A DNA stretch of 64,000 nucleotides, from contig NC_015577.1 of assembly GCF_000214355.1 (NCBI RefSeq), forward strand, positions 1,564,596-1,628,595. Direction: 5' to 3'. How positions within the stretch are numbered: position 1 is the stretch's first letter; every line of letters begins with the position of its first letter. The notes under the pieces are model-generated. The model was not told the DNA's origin, made no database searches, and was given only the letters and a program-made list of their open reading frames with translations. A program made the position numbers and the translations under genes. This stretch comes from Leadbettera azotonutricia ZAS-9 (GTDB taxonomy: Bacteria; Spirochaetota; Spirochaetia; Treponematales; Breznakiellaceae). Below, in pieces: positions 25,673 through 32,532 of the stretch.

Positions 25673-26626
25673 ATGAGCCTCGAGAAACGGCAGTTGATAG
25701 AGCGGGAGGTGCGGCGCCTTTGCCTAAAGACCGGCATAGCCATGCTGACCCTGGCAGGCTTCGCCGGGGTGCCGGAACGCACCTGGAGGGAATGGCAGGC
25801 ACGGCGCAACCAGGAGACGAGGCATAACGGGCATATACCCCGGGAGCATTGGCTGACCCCTGCCGAAACAGAGGCCATCGTTGCGTACTGCCAGAGCCGG
25901 ATGAAGCTTGGATACCGGGTGTTGTGCTGGCAGATGGTAGACGAGGATGTGGCGGCGGCATCCCCCTCCAGCGTCTACAACGTGCTGAAACGCAGCGGCT
26001 TGACGAAGAAGTGGGCAGAACTGGCCGAGGAGAAGAAAAAAGGGTTTGACCAGCCTCAAGGGGTACACGAACATTGGCATATTGATTTTTCATACATCAG
26101 GATTGACGGGGCCTTTTATTATTTCATCAGCGTTCTTGACGGATACAGCCGGATGATCCTGGGCTGGGACTTATGCCGGAACATGGACGGGCTTAATGCG
26201 GAGATTCTCATCTCCCGGACGCATGAAAGACACCCGGAGGCCAGGCCGCGCATTATCAGCGACAACGGCGGCCAGTTTGTTTCGAAAGACTTTCGTGATT
26301 TGATAATGCTTCTTGAGCTGGAACAAACATTTACCGCCCCGGCGCATCCGCAGAGCAACGGCAAACTCGAACGCTTCCACCGGACATTCAAAACCGAGCA
26401 TGTGAGGCAGGCTGCTTATTTCGGCTATGAAGATGCCAAAGCCAGGATGGGCCGCTGGATAAAATATTACAACGAAAAGCGGCTCCACGGCTCGATTTAT
26501 TATTTAAGTCCCCTTGATGTTTTTGAGGGGAGGACTTATATTCGTCTTGCAGAGCGCAGACAAAAACTGCATTCTGCATATATTCAAAGACAGAGCTACT
26601 GGCAAAATCAAAATGCCGGACTCTGA
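25673..26626 (+). CDS. IS3-family transposase OrfB (rve/DDE integrase)
   Basis: The catalytic half, 317 residues. An N-terminal HTH_21-like region (GYRVLCWQMVDEDVAAASPSS) precedes an integrase core with D in HIDFSYI, D in RIISDNGGQF, and E in NGKLERFHRTFK. The second Asp and the Glu are separated by exactly 35 residues, the classic DD35E spacing. The tail has the YNEKRLHGSIYYLSPLD signature. It is probably made mainly as the OrfAB frameshift product; the ATG at 25673 may give a separate OrfB. No disabling mutation is visible. Confidence 0.94.
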   Translation: MSLEKRQLIEREVRRLCLKTGIAMLTLAGFAGVPERTWREWQARRNQETRHNGHIPREHWLTPAETEAIVAYCQSRMKLGYRVLCWQMVDEDVAAASPSSVYNVLKRSGLTKKWAELAEEKKKGFDQPQGVHEHWHIDFSYIRIDGAFYYFISVLDGYSRMILGWDLCRNMDGLNAEILISRTHERHPEARPRIISDNGGQFVSKDFRDLIMLLELEQTFTAPAHPQSNGKLERFHRTFKTEHVRQAAYFGYEDAKARMGRWIKYYNEKRLHGSIYYLSPLDVFEGRTYIRLAERRQKLHSAYIQRQSYWQNQNAGL

Positions 26627-26677
26627 ACTAGCTTATATGCTCCTTCAAAAAACGGCAAGTTCGGCTTGGGCAATACA

Positions 26678-26691
26678 GGCTTATTATATAA
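26678..26691 (+). repeat. Right 14-bp direct repeat flanking the IS
   Basis: Exact copy of 25261-25274, directly abutting the right inverted repeat. Confidence 0.8.
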
Positions 26692-26762
26692 TATATGGTG
26701 TTATCGAAATATTAATAACTGTTTTTATAGTAATAACAGCAATAAAATGGCCAAAAAAATAA
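26678..26762 (+). pseudogene. 3' part of the IS-interrupted small membrane protein
   Basis: After the IS the frame reads AYYIIYGVIEILITVFIVIT and ends AIKWPKK-stop, a single hydrophobic helix with a basic tail. It is in phase with the 5' part at 25160-25274 once the insertion is removed. The dispersed repeat copy 1 begins 4 nt after the stop codon. Function unknown; a short membrane protein or toxin-like peptide is possible. Confidence 0.45.
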
Positions 26763-26765
26763 AGC

Positions 26766-26888
26766 AATCAACAACCTCGCCGCAGAGCGGACGAGGTATG
26801 TTGTTCTCATAAGGTATTGCATTCGGGATTTAATACTTTTTTAACCGCCGCAAGTGGCAGGGTATTAAATCCCTCAGCACGAATAAAT
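26766..26888 (+). repeat. Dispersed double-hairpin repeat, copy 1
   Basis: A 123-bp element made of two stems: an ACAACCTC...GAGGTATGTTGTT hairpin, then a perfect 12-bp stem GGGATTTAATAC / GTATTAAATCCC enclosing GCCGC-AAGTGGC. It is about 97 % identical (4 differences) to copy 2 at 27245-27367 and similar to the inverted copy at 63394-63513. One frame is open through the whole element (EVCCSHKVLHSGFNTFLTAA...). Confidence 0.88.
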
Positions 26889-26892
26889 ATCT

Positions 26893-27165
26893 TTAGACAG
26901 TCCTAAAGACTCTTTCAATGTCATCAAGTACAGGTTCAGGCCGAATATCTTTAAATATGTCTTGCGCTTCCTTCTCGGATATTTCGTCGAAATCCGGACC
27001 TCCGCCGTAGACCATATTACCCTCCATTTGAGAATAAGTCTGCGGCGCACAGTTCCATTTTTTTTCTTCTTCAAGAAAAAGTACCATGACATTGCTTTTG
27101 GGGCGGGCTGCGACAAGCATTCCGCCACCCGCTTTAAGCCAGAAGAATTTTACTTCTCTTTCCAT
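26893..27165 (-). CDS. Hypothetical 90-residue protein between two repeat copies
   Basis: The protein is not recognised. It is 90 residues with a basic N-terminal half (MEREVKFFWLKAGGGMLV), a central EEEKKWNC segment and an acidic C-terminus (DEISEKEAQDIFKDI). It has no membrane segment or signal peptide. AGGAAG lies 5 nt before ATG, and a TTGACA / CATATT pair with 18-nt spacing lies further upstream, so expression is plausible. Its stop codon lies only 4 nt from repeat copy 1, and it is flanked on both sides by directly oriented, nearly identical repeats, as a small cassette might be. A cytoplasmic accessory protein is the most that can be said. Confidence 0.55.
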   Translation of the reverse strand: MEREVKFFWLKAGGGMLVAARPKSNVMVLFLEEEKKWNCAPQTYSQMEGNMVYGGGPDFDEISEKEAQDIFKDIRPEPVLDDIERVFRTV

Positions 27166-27244
27166 AAAAACTTCCTATTATAGTATTCAAATATGGACTA
27201 TTCTTTTTTGGTATGTCAATATCATTAAAAAGATACTGCCAACA

Positions 27245-27367
27245 AATCAACAACCTCACCGCAGAGCGGACGAGGTATGTTGTTCTCATAAGGTATTGCA
27301 TTCGGGATTTAATACTTTTTTAACCGCCGCAAGCGGCGGGGTATTAAACCCCTCAGCACGAATAAAT
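27245..27367 (+). repeat. Dispersed double-hairpin repeat, copy 2
   Basis: Second 123-bp copy in the same orientation as copy 1. The inner stem is perfected to CCGCCGC / GCGGCGG. Its last 12 bases (CCCTCAGCACGA, 27350-27361) form a perfect inverted repeat with the 3' end of the radical SAM gene (27378-27389), giving a further hairpin over that gene's stop codon. Confidence 0.88.
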
Positions 27368-27373
27368 TCCCTT

Positions 27374-28513
27374 TTAGTCGTGCTGAGGGAAATGATTTTG
27401 CACGGTTTCCAGAAGGGCTTCCAGGCATTTGTCCAGGAACATTTTATAGCCGCACACTACGCCATTTTCGCCGTAGTACATGGTGTTGCGCATGCGCTTG
27501 CAGCCGCCGTGACAGGCTTGCAGGTATTTGCAATTGATGCAGACAGAAGGGGTGCCCCGCTCTTCCAGCAAAAAGCTTCTATTCCTTTCGGTTTCAAATA
27601 GTTGGCTCAAAGTGCTTTCCGTAAGGTTTCCCAGGTTCCAGCTGTCGAGCGCATAGAAGTCGCAGGGGTATACGCTGCCATCGGCCTCTACCGCATACTG
27701 GGTATGGCATCTGCCATTTATCCCGCAGAAGGAGGGGATGGCCTTAAGGAACCAGTTGGCTGTATCGTCAAAGAATTTTATGCTCACATAATGGCCGGTT
27801 TGCAGTTCCTGACGCCAGAGGGTAAAGAGCTGCATATAAAATTTGGCGAAACGGGCAGGCTTAAGCGTATTCCCGCGCTGGTTTGCAGGAATCGCCGAGC
27901 CCGCTGTTCCCAAATTCTCAAGGCAGGGAATGAACTGGATAAAGTCGATTTTTTCCTGCAGGATGAAACGCCAAACCTTGTCGGCATGATCGGCAAGCTC
28001 ATTGGTCAGTACGCAGAGCATGTTGTATTCCACTCGGTAATCTTCCAGCAGTTTCTTTGCCCTTAGCAGCCTTTCCCAGGTACCGTGCCCCTCCGTGTCA
28101 ACCCGGTTCCGGTCATGGAAGCGCAGGCTGCCGTCTATGGAAAGCCCCACCAATACCTGGTGCTGCTTAAAAAATAGCGCCCAGTTCTCATCAAGAAGTA
28201 TGCCGTTGGTCTGAAAAGCATACTGTATCGCCGCATTGCGGTTTTCACAGTATGCATCCGCCAATCCCATGAAGTCCTGAAACCACTCAAGGCCCGCAAG
28301 GGCCGGTTCGCCGCCCTGAAAGGCTATGGTCAGCGCATCCTTATCTTCTACATCTTTGAACAGGTTTTCCAGCAGTTTTGCTGCAGTTTTTTCAGTCATG
28401 ATCCCGTAGGATCTGACATGCCGCATGGAGCTTATATCCGCATAGAAACAGTACTTGCACCGCAAATTGCACAGTGAGGAAGCAGGTTTGATAAGCAGGG
28501 AAAGCTGTTTCAT
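27374..28513 (-). CDS. Radical SAM/SPASM protein, anaerobic sulfatase-maturase-like
   Basis: A 379-residue radical SAM enzyme with the [4Fe-4S] motif CNLRCKYC at C15, C19 and C22, the AFQGGEP motif, and a C-terminal SPASM-type Cys-rich region (CHTQYAVEADGSVYPCDFY ... CINCKYLQACHGGCKR ... CGYKMF). This matches anaerobic sulfatase-maturating enzymes, which oxidise a Cys or Ser of a target to formylglycine; related SPASM proteins modify peptides. No sulfatase gene is in the window, so the substrate is unknown. It lies 12 nt downstream of the M19 dipeptidase gene and is probably co-transcribed with it. The final residues (PQHD) are encoded in a sequence inversely matching the neighbouring repeat. 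Confidence 0.9.
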   Translation of the reverse strand: MKQLSLLIKPASSLCNLRCKYCFYADISSMRHVRSYGIMTEKTAAKLLENLFKDVEDKDALTIAFQGGEPALAGLEWFQDFMGLADAYCENRNAAIQYAFQTNGILLDENWALFFKQHQVLVGLSIDGSLRFHDRNRVDTEGHGTWERLLRAKKLLEDYRVEYNMLCVLTNELADHADKVWRFILQEKIDFIQFIPCLENLGTAGSAIPANQRGNTLKPARFAKFYMQLFTLWRQELQTGHYVSIKFFDDTANWFLKAIPSFCGINGRCHTQYAVEADGSVYPCDFYALDSWNLGNLTESTLSQLFETERNRSFLLEERGTPSVCINCKYLQACHGGCKRMRNTMYYGENGVVCGYKMFLDKCLEALLETVQNHFPQHD

Positions 28514-28525
28514 TGATAGCAGCAG

Positions 28526-29503
28526 CTATCCCAAAATATCGGTCATTACCCGCAGGGTGTTTTTCCAGGCGATTCTTTCTATCTCATCGTCGGTGAAGCC
28601 GTCGCGGCTGAACTGGTCAAAGAGGAGGGGGAGATCCTGGACTTTTCCAATTTCCAATTCTCCCTCAATGCCGTCAAAATCGCTGCCCAGGCCAACGCAG
28701 TCTATGCCCCCAATCTTTTTAATGTATTTAGCGTGGGCCGAGATCAGGGCAGCGGTATTTTTTTTGCATTCAATATCAGCATTGAGGAATTGGGCAGCAA
28801 AATTGAGGCCGGTAACACCACCTGCATCGGCCAATAGTTTTATCTGTTCGTCCGTGAGGTTGCGCTGATGGGGGCTTAAGGTATAGCTGTTGGAATGGGA
28901 AGCCACAAAGGGTTTTTTGCTTAATTCGGCTACATCGAAGAAGCCGCCCGCAGAAATATGAGAAACATCTATTATTATGCCAAGTTCATTCATGCAGAGT
29001 ATTGCTTCCTTCCCAAAGGGTTTAAGGCCCTTGGCCATCTCTGTCTTGTCCAGCGAATTGGGAAAGCCAAAACAGTTTTCGCCGTTCCATGTAAGGGTGA
29101 TAAGGCGTATGCCTTTTTGATGCCAGGCGTCGAGGTTTTCGAGTCTGCCCGCAATGGGGCGTCCATCCTCGAAGCTAAGGATGGCGCTTGTTTTTCCGGC
29201 TTTTGAATTTTTGACCACGTCGTTCCCTGTAAGGGCCTGGGCTATACTATCGCTGTGCCGAACCAGGGCATTCTCAAAAACCTTGAGACAGTACGCGATA
29301 TATTCATCATCAGGAAATTGCCCGCCGGCATTGGCAAAAGAGTCTGATCCCGGGCCGGGCATGAAGATTGCGAAAAACTGTGCCATGGCCCCGTATTCTT
29401 TGAGCCTTTTAATGTCCAGCATGGTGTCGGTGGTAAAAATATCTTCCCGTTTTTTCTGATACGCTGTCATGAGGGTATCGCAGTGCATGTCGATAAATTT
29501 CAT
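28526..29503 (-). CDS. Membrane dipeptidase family (peptidase M19)
   Basis: A 325-residue zinc dipeptidase of the renal dipeptidase family, hydrolysing dipeptides including some with D-residues. The N-terminus has the metal motif DMHCDT. LITLTWNGEN, DVSHISAGGFFDVAELS, PFVASHSN and GLGSDFDGIEG are all family hallmarks. There is no signal peptide, so it should be cytoplasmic like other bacterial M19 enzymes. A promoter (TTGCCT / TATACT) ends 6 nt before ATG and no Shine-Dalgarno is present, suggesting a leaderless mRNA. It forms an operon with the downstream radical SAM gene and is divergent from the DUF4091 gene. Confidence 0.92.
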   Translation of the reverse strand: MKFIDMHCDTLMTAYQKKREDIFTTDTMLDIKRLKEYGAMAQFFAIFMPGPGSDSFANAGGQFPDDEYIAYCLKVFENALVRHSDSIAQALTGNDVVKNSKAGKTSAILSFEDGRPIAGRLENLDAWHQKGIRLITLTWNGENCFGFPNSLDKTEMAKGLKPFGKEAILCMNELGIIIDVSHISAGGFFDVAELSKKPFVASHSNSYTLSPHQRNLTDEQIKLLADAGGVTGLNFAAQFLNADIECKKNTAALISAHAKYIKKIGGIDCVGLGSDFDGIEGELEIGKVQDLPLLFDQFSRDGFTDDEIERIAWKNTLRVMTDILG

Positions 29504-29509
29504 GGTTCA

Positions 29510-29539
29510 AGTATAGAGCTAATACCCCGCACCAGGCAA
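29510..29539 (-). promoter_or_regulatory. Leaderless-type promoter of the dipeptidase gene
   Basis: Minus-strand -35 TTGCCT (29539-29534) and -10 TATACT (29515-29510), spacer 18. The -10 ends 6 nt before the ATG at 29503, so transcription should begin at or next to the start codon. Confidence 0.5.
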
Positions 29540-29543
29540 GTTG

Positions 29544-29572
29544 TTTACAACAATAATCCTAAACCCTATACT
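29544..29572 (+). promoter_or_regulatory. Leaderless-type promoter of the DUF4091 gene
   Basis: TTTACA (29544-29549) and TATACT (29567-29572) with a 17-nt spacer; ATG follows after 6 nt with no ribosome-binding site. It lies back to back with the dipeptidase promoter. Confidence 0.5.
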
Positions 29573-29578
29573 ATATAT

Positions 29579-31297
29579 ATGAGCGATTATGATTTCTTCT
29601 TGACAGATTCCCTCGAAAAGGTTCTGCCTGTGGCAAGGCCCCGCTGCATTGAAGACGGAAAATCAATTCCTGTTTTCCCCGGGACAATTCCCGCAGTGCA
29701 GCTTGTTTATGCAAAAAACAGGGGCGAAAAACGCGCTTTTATGCCGCTTCCCTTTTCAATTGAGGTAGAAGGCGCTCCGGTCAGGGCAGAATGCCGTTCC
29801 GTGGAACTTGTTCCGGTTGATTTTCCCTCCAACGAAAAAACAGACGAAGGCTATATTACCCATGATCCGGCCATGTTGCCGGATCTTTTGGTGCCTCTCA
29901 ACGAAGGAAAAATAATCCCCCAGACCAATCAGTACAATGCGGTGTGGATTGAATTCCCCGGCATCACTGCCTCGCAGAAGGGCAAGCACAATGTGAAGAT
30001 TGTCATCAAATCCGATGACAAAATAGTGTTCGGCAATGGTGATGAATTCAGGGTTCCTGAAAACGCGCAATACAAGACCTGCCTTAATCTTACCCTGGAT
30101 GTATTGGGCGAGACCCTCCCTGCCCAAACCCTGCTCCATACCCAGTGGTTTCACGCCGACTGCCTTGCAAGCTATTACCGCGTTGTTCCCCTTGGCGAAG
30201 AACACTGGAAAATCATCGACGCTTTTATCGAACCCATGATGAGCCGTTACGGCATCAATACCCTGCTTACTCCGGTGTTTACTCCGCCTTTGGACACTGC
30301 CTATGGAACCGAGCGCCTTACGGTACAGCTTGCGGATATCGCAAAACAAGGCGATGTCTACACATTCGGTTTTGAGAAACTTGAACGCTGGTGCAGGATA
30401 AGCAAAAAGCACGGTATCACTCACCTGGAAATTGCCCATCTCTTTTCCCAATGGGGCGCCAAGTATACGCCCAAGATCATGGCAAAAGAAAACGGGATGG
30501 AAAAAAAGATCTTCGGTTGGGATGTTCCTTCCGACAGCCCCGAATACCGGAAATTCCTGGAACAGTTTTTGCCTGCTTTAAGAACGGCCTGCGCCCAATT
30601 CGGTTATGACAAGGAGCACACCATATTCCATGTGTCTGACGAACCTCATGGAGACGGACAGATGGAAAATTACAGAAAAGCCAAAGCCCAGATTGCGGAT
30701 CTCGTGGAAGGCAGCCTCATTGTTGACGCGTTGAGCGATTTTAATTTTTACAAGCAGGGGCTTGTTGAACATCCGGTGCCGGCAAACGACGCCATTACCC
30801 CCTTCCTTGAGGCAGGGATAAAAAACCTTTGGGTGTATTACTGCGTGGGCCAAAGCCGCCGTGTACCCAACCGCTTTATCGCCCTTCCTTCTCCCCGTAC
30901 CCGGGCCATGGGGGTGCTTATGTATCTTTACAATATAGCAGGCTTCCTCCAGTGGGGTTACAATTACTACTATTCTGCCCTATCCAAAAGCCTCGTCGAT
31001 CCGTACTTAAAAACCGGGGGGCTGAAGGACTGGCCTGGGGGTGATCCCTTCCTGGTGTATCCGGGGGCGGATGGCAAACCGGTTTCGTCAATTCATGCGG
31101 AAGCGCACCGCGAAGGCCTCGAAGACATGAGGATACTTGCCCTTGCGGAAACGATAAAGGGGAGGGACGCGGTGCTGAAAATAATCAACGAAGGCTTTGA
31201 AGGGACTATGACCTTCTTTCATTATCCCCTTGAAGCTTCGTACTATACTGAATTAAGGGAGAAAATCGCGGCATTGATTCGAGAATCAATACGATAA
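29579..31297 (+). CDS. DUF4091 domain protein (glycoside-hydrolase-like)
   Basis: The start is taken at ATG 29579, directly after a TTTACA / TATACT promoter; the frame is open further upstream but that would overlap the divergent dipeptidase gene. The 572-residue protein lacks a signal peptide. The N-terminal half is beta-rich (Ig-like) and the middle resembles a TIM barrel with WCRISKKHGITHLEIAHLFSQW and the acidic segment IFHVSDEPHGD, similar in style to clan GH-A catalytic sites. The C-terminus has the DUF4091 signature HREGLEDMRILAL. Such proteins are thought to act on carbohydrates, but no substrate is known. It probably heads an operon with the OmpA gene 7 nt downstream. Confidence 0.82.
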   Translation: MSDYDFFLTDSLEKVLPVARPRCIEDGKSIPVFPGTIPAVQLVYAKNRGEKRAFMPLPFSIEVEGAPVRAECRSVELVPVDFPSNEKTDEGYITHDPAMLPDLLVPLNEGKIIPQTNQYNAVWIEFPGITASQKGKHNVKIVIKSDDKIVFGNGDEFRVPENAQYKTCLNLTLDVLGETLPAQTLLHTQWFHADCLASYYRVVPLGEEHWKIIDAFIEPMMSRYGINTLLTPVFTPPLDTAYGTERLTVQLADIAKQGDVYTFGFEKLERWCRISKKHGITHLEIAHLFSQWGAKYTPKIMAKENGMEKKIFGWDVPSDSPEYRKFLEQFLPALRTACAQFGYDKEHTIFHVSDEPHGDGQMENYRKAKAQIADLVEGSLIVDALSDFNFYKQGLVEHPVPANDAITPFLEAGIKNLWVYYCVGQSRRVPNRFIALPSPRTRAMGVLMYLYNIAGFLQWGYNYYYSALSKSLVDPYLKTGGLKDWPGGDPFLVYPGADGKPVSSIHAEAHREGLEDMRILALAETIKGRDAVLKIINEGFEGTMTFFHYPLEASYYTELREKIAALIRESIR

Positions 31298-31304
31298 TCA
31301 AAAT

Positions 31305-32504
31305 ATGAAGAAACACATCCTTTTTCTGCTGCTGCCATTTCTTGTTATTGCGGCTTTTCCTGTCAGCGCCGATCAGTTTGCCTATAAGCACAAGGCTGGC
31401 GACAAATACCGCATCATTTCCACGGTAAACGAGGATGTGTATATAGACCGCAGGCTGAGCCATAAAGCAGAGATCATCAACCGCATTGCTGTGGATGTCG
31501 TGGCAGTCGTGAACAATAAAGGCGGGCACAAAGCGGTTTTTCAGACTGCCGAAAAAGCAACCGGCACTGCGGCGGGCAGGGGCTTTCAATGGTCAAGGGA
31601 ATATCAATCCGAATTTGACAGAAACCCCCAAGGCTATCTTGACATAGATGCAAAGTATTTTATGCCTGTGGTGAGAAACGTGCCGGTCTTCCCGGACAAG
31701 GATCTTAAGCCCGGCGAGACCTGGACCGCCGAAGGCCATGAAATGCATGACTTCAGGGACAGTTTCGGCATCGCCGAACCCTACCGTATCCCCTTTACTG
31801 CAAACTACACTTTCCTGGGGACCCGCGAGTGGAAAGGGAAAACATATCCTGCATTTTCGGTTTCTTACCGCATCTTTGCTGAACCTGCCGCAGTGCAGGG
31901 AAGAACCTGGCCCAGGCGCATTCTTGGCTCGTCGGATCAGACGGTTTATTGGGATTCTGATTTGGGGCAGGCCGCGGCCTACGAAGAGCATTTCCGCATG
32001 GTCTTCGACCTTTCCGACGGCAGGATCGTGGAATACCGGGGCAGGGCGAATGCGGAGATTGTCGAAGCCCCGGCTATGGATAAAGAAAAAATCGCGTCTG
32101 AAATTGCGAATGAAATAGCCCAGATTCCGGATGCCACTGTACGTGTTGTAGATGAAGGCGTAACGATTTCTCTCGAAAACATCCAGTTTGAACCTGATTC
32201 CGCGGTTTTGCGTCAGTCTGAGCGGGGAAAACTCGACCGTATTGCTTCCATTTTAAGCCGTTATCCCGAGCGGGATATACTGGTCGGGGGGCATACAGCC
32301 CTGGCAGGGACTGCGGAGATGAGGAGCCAGCTTTCCGCAGAAAGGGCGGGGGCAGTTGCAGAGTACCTCATAAGCAAAAAGGTGAGAGCGGCCGACAGGG
32401 TAGTGGTTCAGGGCTATGGCGCCGAAAGGCCCCTGGGGGACAACCGCACCGAGGCGGGCCGCCAGAGGAACAGGCGGGTTGAGATCACTATACTTGAAAA
32501 TTAA
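31305..32504 (+). CDS. OmpA-family envelope protein
   Basis: A 399-residue exported protein. A signal peptide (MKKHILFLLLPFLVIAAFPVSA) is followed by a beta-rich N-terminal domain (about 25-265) of unknown function, a short helical linker, and an OmpA_C peptidoglycan-binding domain from about 285 (IQFEPDSAVLRQSERGKLDR ... VQGYGAERPLGDNRTEAGRQ) with the conserved NRRVEI near the end. It is expected to sit in the periplasm or outer membrane and bind peptidoglycan through the Asp/Arg pair of the OmpA domain. It follows the DUF4091 gene closely. No Shine-Dalgarno is evident. Confidence 0.88.
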   Translation: MKKHILFLLLPFLVIAAFPVSADQFAYKHKAGDKYRIISTVNEDVYIDRRLSHKAEIINRIAVDVVAVVNNKGGHKAVFQTAEKATGTAAGRGFQWSREYQSEFDRNPQGYLDIDAKYFMPVVRNVPVFPDKDLKPGETWTAEGHEMHDFRDSFGIAEPYRIPFTANYTFLGTREWKGKTYPAFSVSYRIFAEPAAVQGRTWPRRILGSSDQTVYWDSDLGQAAAYEEHFRMVFDLSDGRIVEYRGRANAEIVEAPAMDKEKIASEIANEIAQIPDATVRVVDEGVTISLENIQFEPDSAVLRQSERGKLDRIASILSRYPERDILVGGHTALAGTAEMRSQLSAERAGAVAEYLISKKVRAADRVVVQGYGAERPLGDNRTEAGRQRNRRVEITILEN

Positions 32505-32523
32505 TAGCATTTCATAGTAATAT
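32494..32523 (+). promoter_or_regulatory. Leaderless-type promoter of the PRPP synthetase gene
   Basis: TTGAAA (32494-32499) and TAATAT (32518-32523) with an 18-nt spacer. ATG at 32533 follows after 9 nt, with no Shine-Dalgarno. The -35 overlaps the last codons of the OmpA gene. Confidence 0.4.
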
Positions 32524-32532
32524 TAATTACTC

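Larger units (their letters stand above)
25275..26677 (+). mobile_element. IS3-family insertion sequence, 1403 bp
   Basis: The element carries orfA and orfB in a -1 frame relation and is bounded by imperfect inverted repeats. The left end begins TGTCCTGCCCACGTTGAACT and the right end, read inward, TGTATTGCCCAAGCCGAACT. The two ends share TGCCCA, GAACTTGCCG and, further in, AGCATATAAG. Both terminate in TG...CA as in IS3 elements. Identical 14-bp direct repeats flank it. Both ORFs and all catalytic residues are intact, so the copy looks recent and potentially active. Confidence 0.88.

Noticed and set aside
26766..27367. Paired repeats considered as a CRISPR remnant
   Set aside because: Units are 123 bp, only two here, separated by a gene-length interval rather than a spacer, and internally palindromic; no cas genes are present.
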